Shown: one piece after another, positions 62,693 to 64,000 of the stretch
Layout: every line of letters starts with the position of its first letter
How positions within the stretch are numbered: position 1 is the first letter of the stretch
Assembly (NCBI GenBank): GCA_000721375.1
Contig: JOGW01000002.1
Location: forward strand, 806,001-870,000
Direction of reading: 5' to 3'
Source: Streptomyces sp. NRRL B-3428
Lineage (GTDB): Bacteria > Actinomycetota > Actinomycetes > Streptomycetales > Streptomycetaceae
Length of the DNA: 64,000 nt
The notes under the pieces: model-generated
The model's input: the letters and a program-made list of their open reading frames with translations, nothing else
Told to the model about the DNA's origin: nothing
Database searches by the model: none
Translations under genes and position numbers: made by a program

Positions 62693-63364
62693 TCAGCCCT
62701 TGAAGTGCAGTTCGATCGACCCGTCGGCAGCCGCCACGACCTTGACCTCGTCGAGGTCCATGACGTGCACGGTCGGCTCGTACCGCGCGGCGCGCGGTCC
62801 GACGCCCACGACACGCATTCCGGCCGCCTTGCCCGCGGCGATCCCCGCGGCGGAGTCCTCGAAGACGACGCAGTCGGCGGGGTCGAGACCGAGCAGGCCC
62901 GCGCCCTTGAGGAAGCCCTCGGGGTCCGGCTTGCTGGCCGAGACGGACTCGGCGGTGACGCGGTGGGCGGGCATCGGCAGTCCGGCCGCGTTCATGCGCG
63001 TGGTCGCGAGCGGCAGGTCTGCGGAGGTGACCAGGGCGTGCGGCAGGTCCTGGAGTGCGGCCATGAAGGCCGGGGCGCCGCCCACCGGGACCACGCCTTC
63101 GACGTCGGCGGTCTCCTCGGCGAGCATCACGCGGTTCTCCGCGTAGTTCTCCTCCATCGGGCGGTCCGGCAGCAGCACCGCCATCGAGGCGTAGCCCTGG
63201 CGGCCGTGCACGACGGAGATGACCTGCTCGAAGTCGAGCCCGTGCTTGTCGGCGAACCGCCGCCAGCAACGTTCCACCACCGCATCGGAGTTGACGATCG
63301 TGCCGTCCATGTCGAGGAGCAGGGCGCGGGCGGACAGTACGGCAGGGGCCTCGATGGCCGTCAT
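62693..63364 (-). CDS. HAD-family phosphatase
   Basis: The product has 223 aa. Motif I LLLDMDGTIVNS gives the nucleophile and acid aspartates; motif II is TSAD, motif III SKPDPEG with the lysine, and motif IV VFEDSAAG. The cap is inserted after motif I (subclass IA, beta-phosphoglucomutase/DOG1-like), so the substrate is probably a small sugar phosphate such as 2-deoxyglucose-6-phosphate or glycerol-3-phosphate. The ATG at 63364 has GGAGAG upstream. Confidence 0.9.
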   Translation of the reverse strand: MTAIEAPAVLSARALLLDMDGTIVNSDAVVERCWRRFADKHGLDFEQVISVVHGRQGYASMAVLLPDRPMEENYAENRVMLAEETADVEGVVPVGGAPAFMAALQDLPHALVTSADLPLATTRMNAAGLPMPAHRVTAESVSASKPDPEGFLKGAGLLGLDPADCVVFEDSAAGIAAGKAAGMRVVGVGPRAARYEPTVHVMDLDEVKVVAAADGSIELHFKG

Positions 63365-63585
63365 CTGCGCTCTCCAGAGCTCGGGGCGCGCGACCTGGCA
63401 GGGCCGCGGAAGAAGCAAAAGAAACAGAGCGGTCCCGCCCGCCGGTCAGGGGGTGCGGGCGAGGACCACTTTGTTCCTACAGCATACAAAACAAGTGCGG
63501 TGATACGCCAGCGGCCTGCCCGATTCCGGACAGGCCACCCCAAAGCAATCCACAGAACAGCAGGTCACAGCGCCCCGATGGGCAC
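63365..63585. other. 220-bp gap between HAD and GDT1-type genes
   Basis: Holds the likely HAD-gene promoter. I see no gene, long repeat or recognised operator. Confidence 0.3.
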
Positions 63586-64000
63586 TCAGCCCGCGATCGC
63601 CTCGTAGAAGCTGAAGCCCGCCATCGCCAGCATCGCGATCGCCGCGATCTTGGTGATCAGCGCGAGCGGCACCCGCTTGAGCAGGGCCTTGCCGCCGACG
63701 ATGCCGATGGCCGCGACCGACCAGAGCGCGAGGACGGCGCCGAGGCCGACCGAGAGCGGATCGTCGTACTTGGCCGCGAGATTGGCGGTCATGATCTGGG
63801 TCAGATCGCCGAACTCGGCGATCAGGATGAGCATGAAGCCCGCCCCCGAGACCTTCCAGAAGGACTGGTCCGCGGGCTTGCGGACCTCCTCCTCACCGTC
63901 GTCCTTCTTCATGAGCAGCATCAGTCCGCCGCCGAGGAAGAGCACGCCGGTGAGGGCCTGCAGGATCTGGTGCGGGAGCAGGGTGAGCACCGAGCCGGCC
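63586..64000 (-). CDS. GDT1/TMEM165-family membrane transporter (5' end cut)
   Basis: The visible 137 residues run off the window edge, since the frame is still open past the GTG at 63990 (SGA before VLTLLP). The family signature EFGDLTQIM is present, and about four helices are visible (ILQALTGVLFLGGGLMLLM, GAGFMLILIAEFG, GLGAVLALWSVAAIGIVGG, ITKIAAIAMLAMAGFSFYEAIAG). The family moves Mn2+ or Ca2+ with protons; family members normally carry two E-x-G-D motifs, and the first would lie outside the window. Confidence 0.88.
   Translation of the reverse strand, partial: AGSVLTLLPHQILQALTGVLFLGGGLMLLMKKDDGEEEVRKPADQSFWKVSGAGFMLILIAEFGDLTQIMTANLAAKYDDPLSVGLGAVLALWSVAAIGIVGGKALLKRVPLALITKIAAIAMLAMAGFSFYEAIAG

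Overview
The window is high-GC actinobacterial DNA and almost certainly comes from a Streptomyces chromosome. Third codon positions are strongly G/C, GTG/TTG/CTG starts are common, and convergent genes are separated by long GC-rich hairpins. Gene content also fits: the RNase H/phosphatase, zinc-ribbon and Nif3 trio, the SCO2322-type gene, DHA2 exporters, and NarL-type two-component pairs. I see no tRNA, rRNA, CRISPR array or replication origin. The only recognisable transposon-type gene is one stand-alone TnpB. Product calls are recognised by eye from protein motifs; no database search was run.

Layout. 0-6 kb: RNase H/phosphatase fusion, zinc-ribbon protein, Nif3-like protein and a soluble Ser/Thr kinase. 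6-9 kb: a siderophore-binding lipoprotein behind an iron box, then a hypothetical gene and a 47-aa gene. 8.8-11.8 kb: SDR, Zn-alcohol dehydrogenase and MaoC-type hydratase. 12-17 kb: an ABC-2 exporter with a histidine kinase that has no adjacent regulator, a GAF protein and a DHA2 exporter. 17-21 kb: thiolase-like lipid-transfer protein and a double-length FadE34-type acyl-CoA dehydrogenase. 21-28 kb: amidase, two methyltransferases, TnpB, a membrane protein, an F420-type oxidoreductase and a lipoprotein. 28-31 kb: a glycosyltransferase / methyltransferase / toroid-protein cassette divergent from a KstR-like TetR regulator. 32-35 kb: ferredoxin, aldehyde dehydrogenase and a metallo-hydrolase. 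35-37 kb: two glycosyltransferases. 37-39.5 kb: a two-component pair.

39.6-45.3 kb is a cobalamin-riboswitch-controlled, translationally coupled operon. It encodes a secreted membrane-anchored alpha/alpha-barrel protein, an SCO2322-family anchored protein, and a complete ECF transporter (T protein, fused double ATPase, S protein). The rest holds a secreted transglycosylase, secretory lipase, thiolase, MHS transporter, DUF2330, MOSC, FHA and DUF1992 proteins, a peptidoglycan-binding protein, a MITE-like inverted repeat, an exporter fused to a winged helix, an MhuD-like heme oxygenase, a HAD phosphatase and a GDT1-type transporter cut by the window end.

Two themes connect distant genes. First, sites matching the KstR operator TnnAACnnGTTnnA lie before the hydratase, the acyl-CoA dehydrogenase, the TetR gene, the aldehyde dehydrogenase/metallo-hydrolase pair and the thiolase, so the scattered lipid/steroid-type catabolic genes look like one local regulon. 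A second palindrome, CTGAC-N5-GTCAG, recurs near several of the same genes. Second, the B12 operon looks like a bacterial uptake system with an intrinsic-factor-like capture protein. A further oddity is that short tandem duplications (13-29 bp) recur at gene ends and starts.
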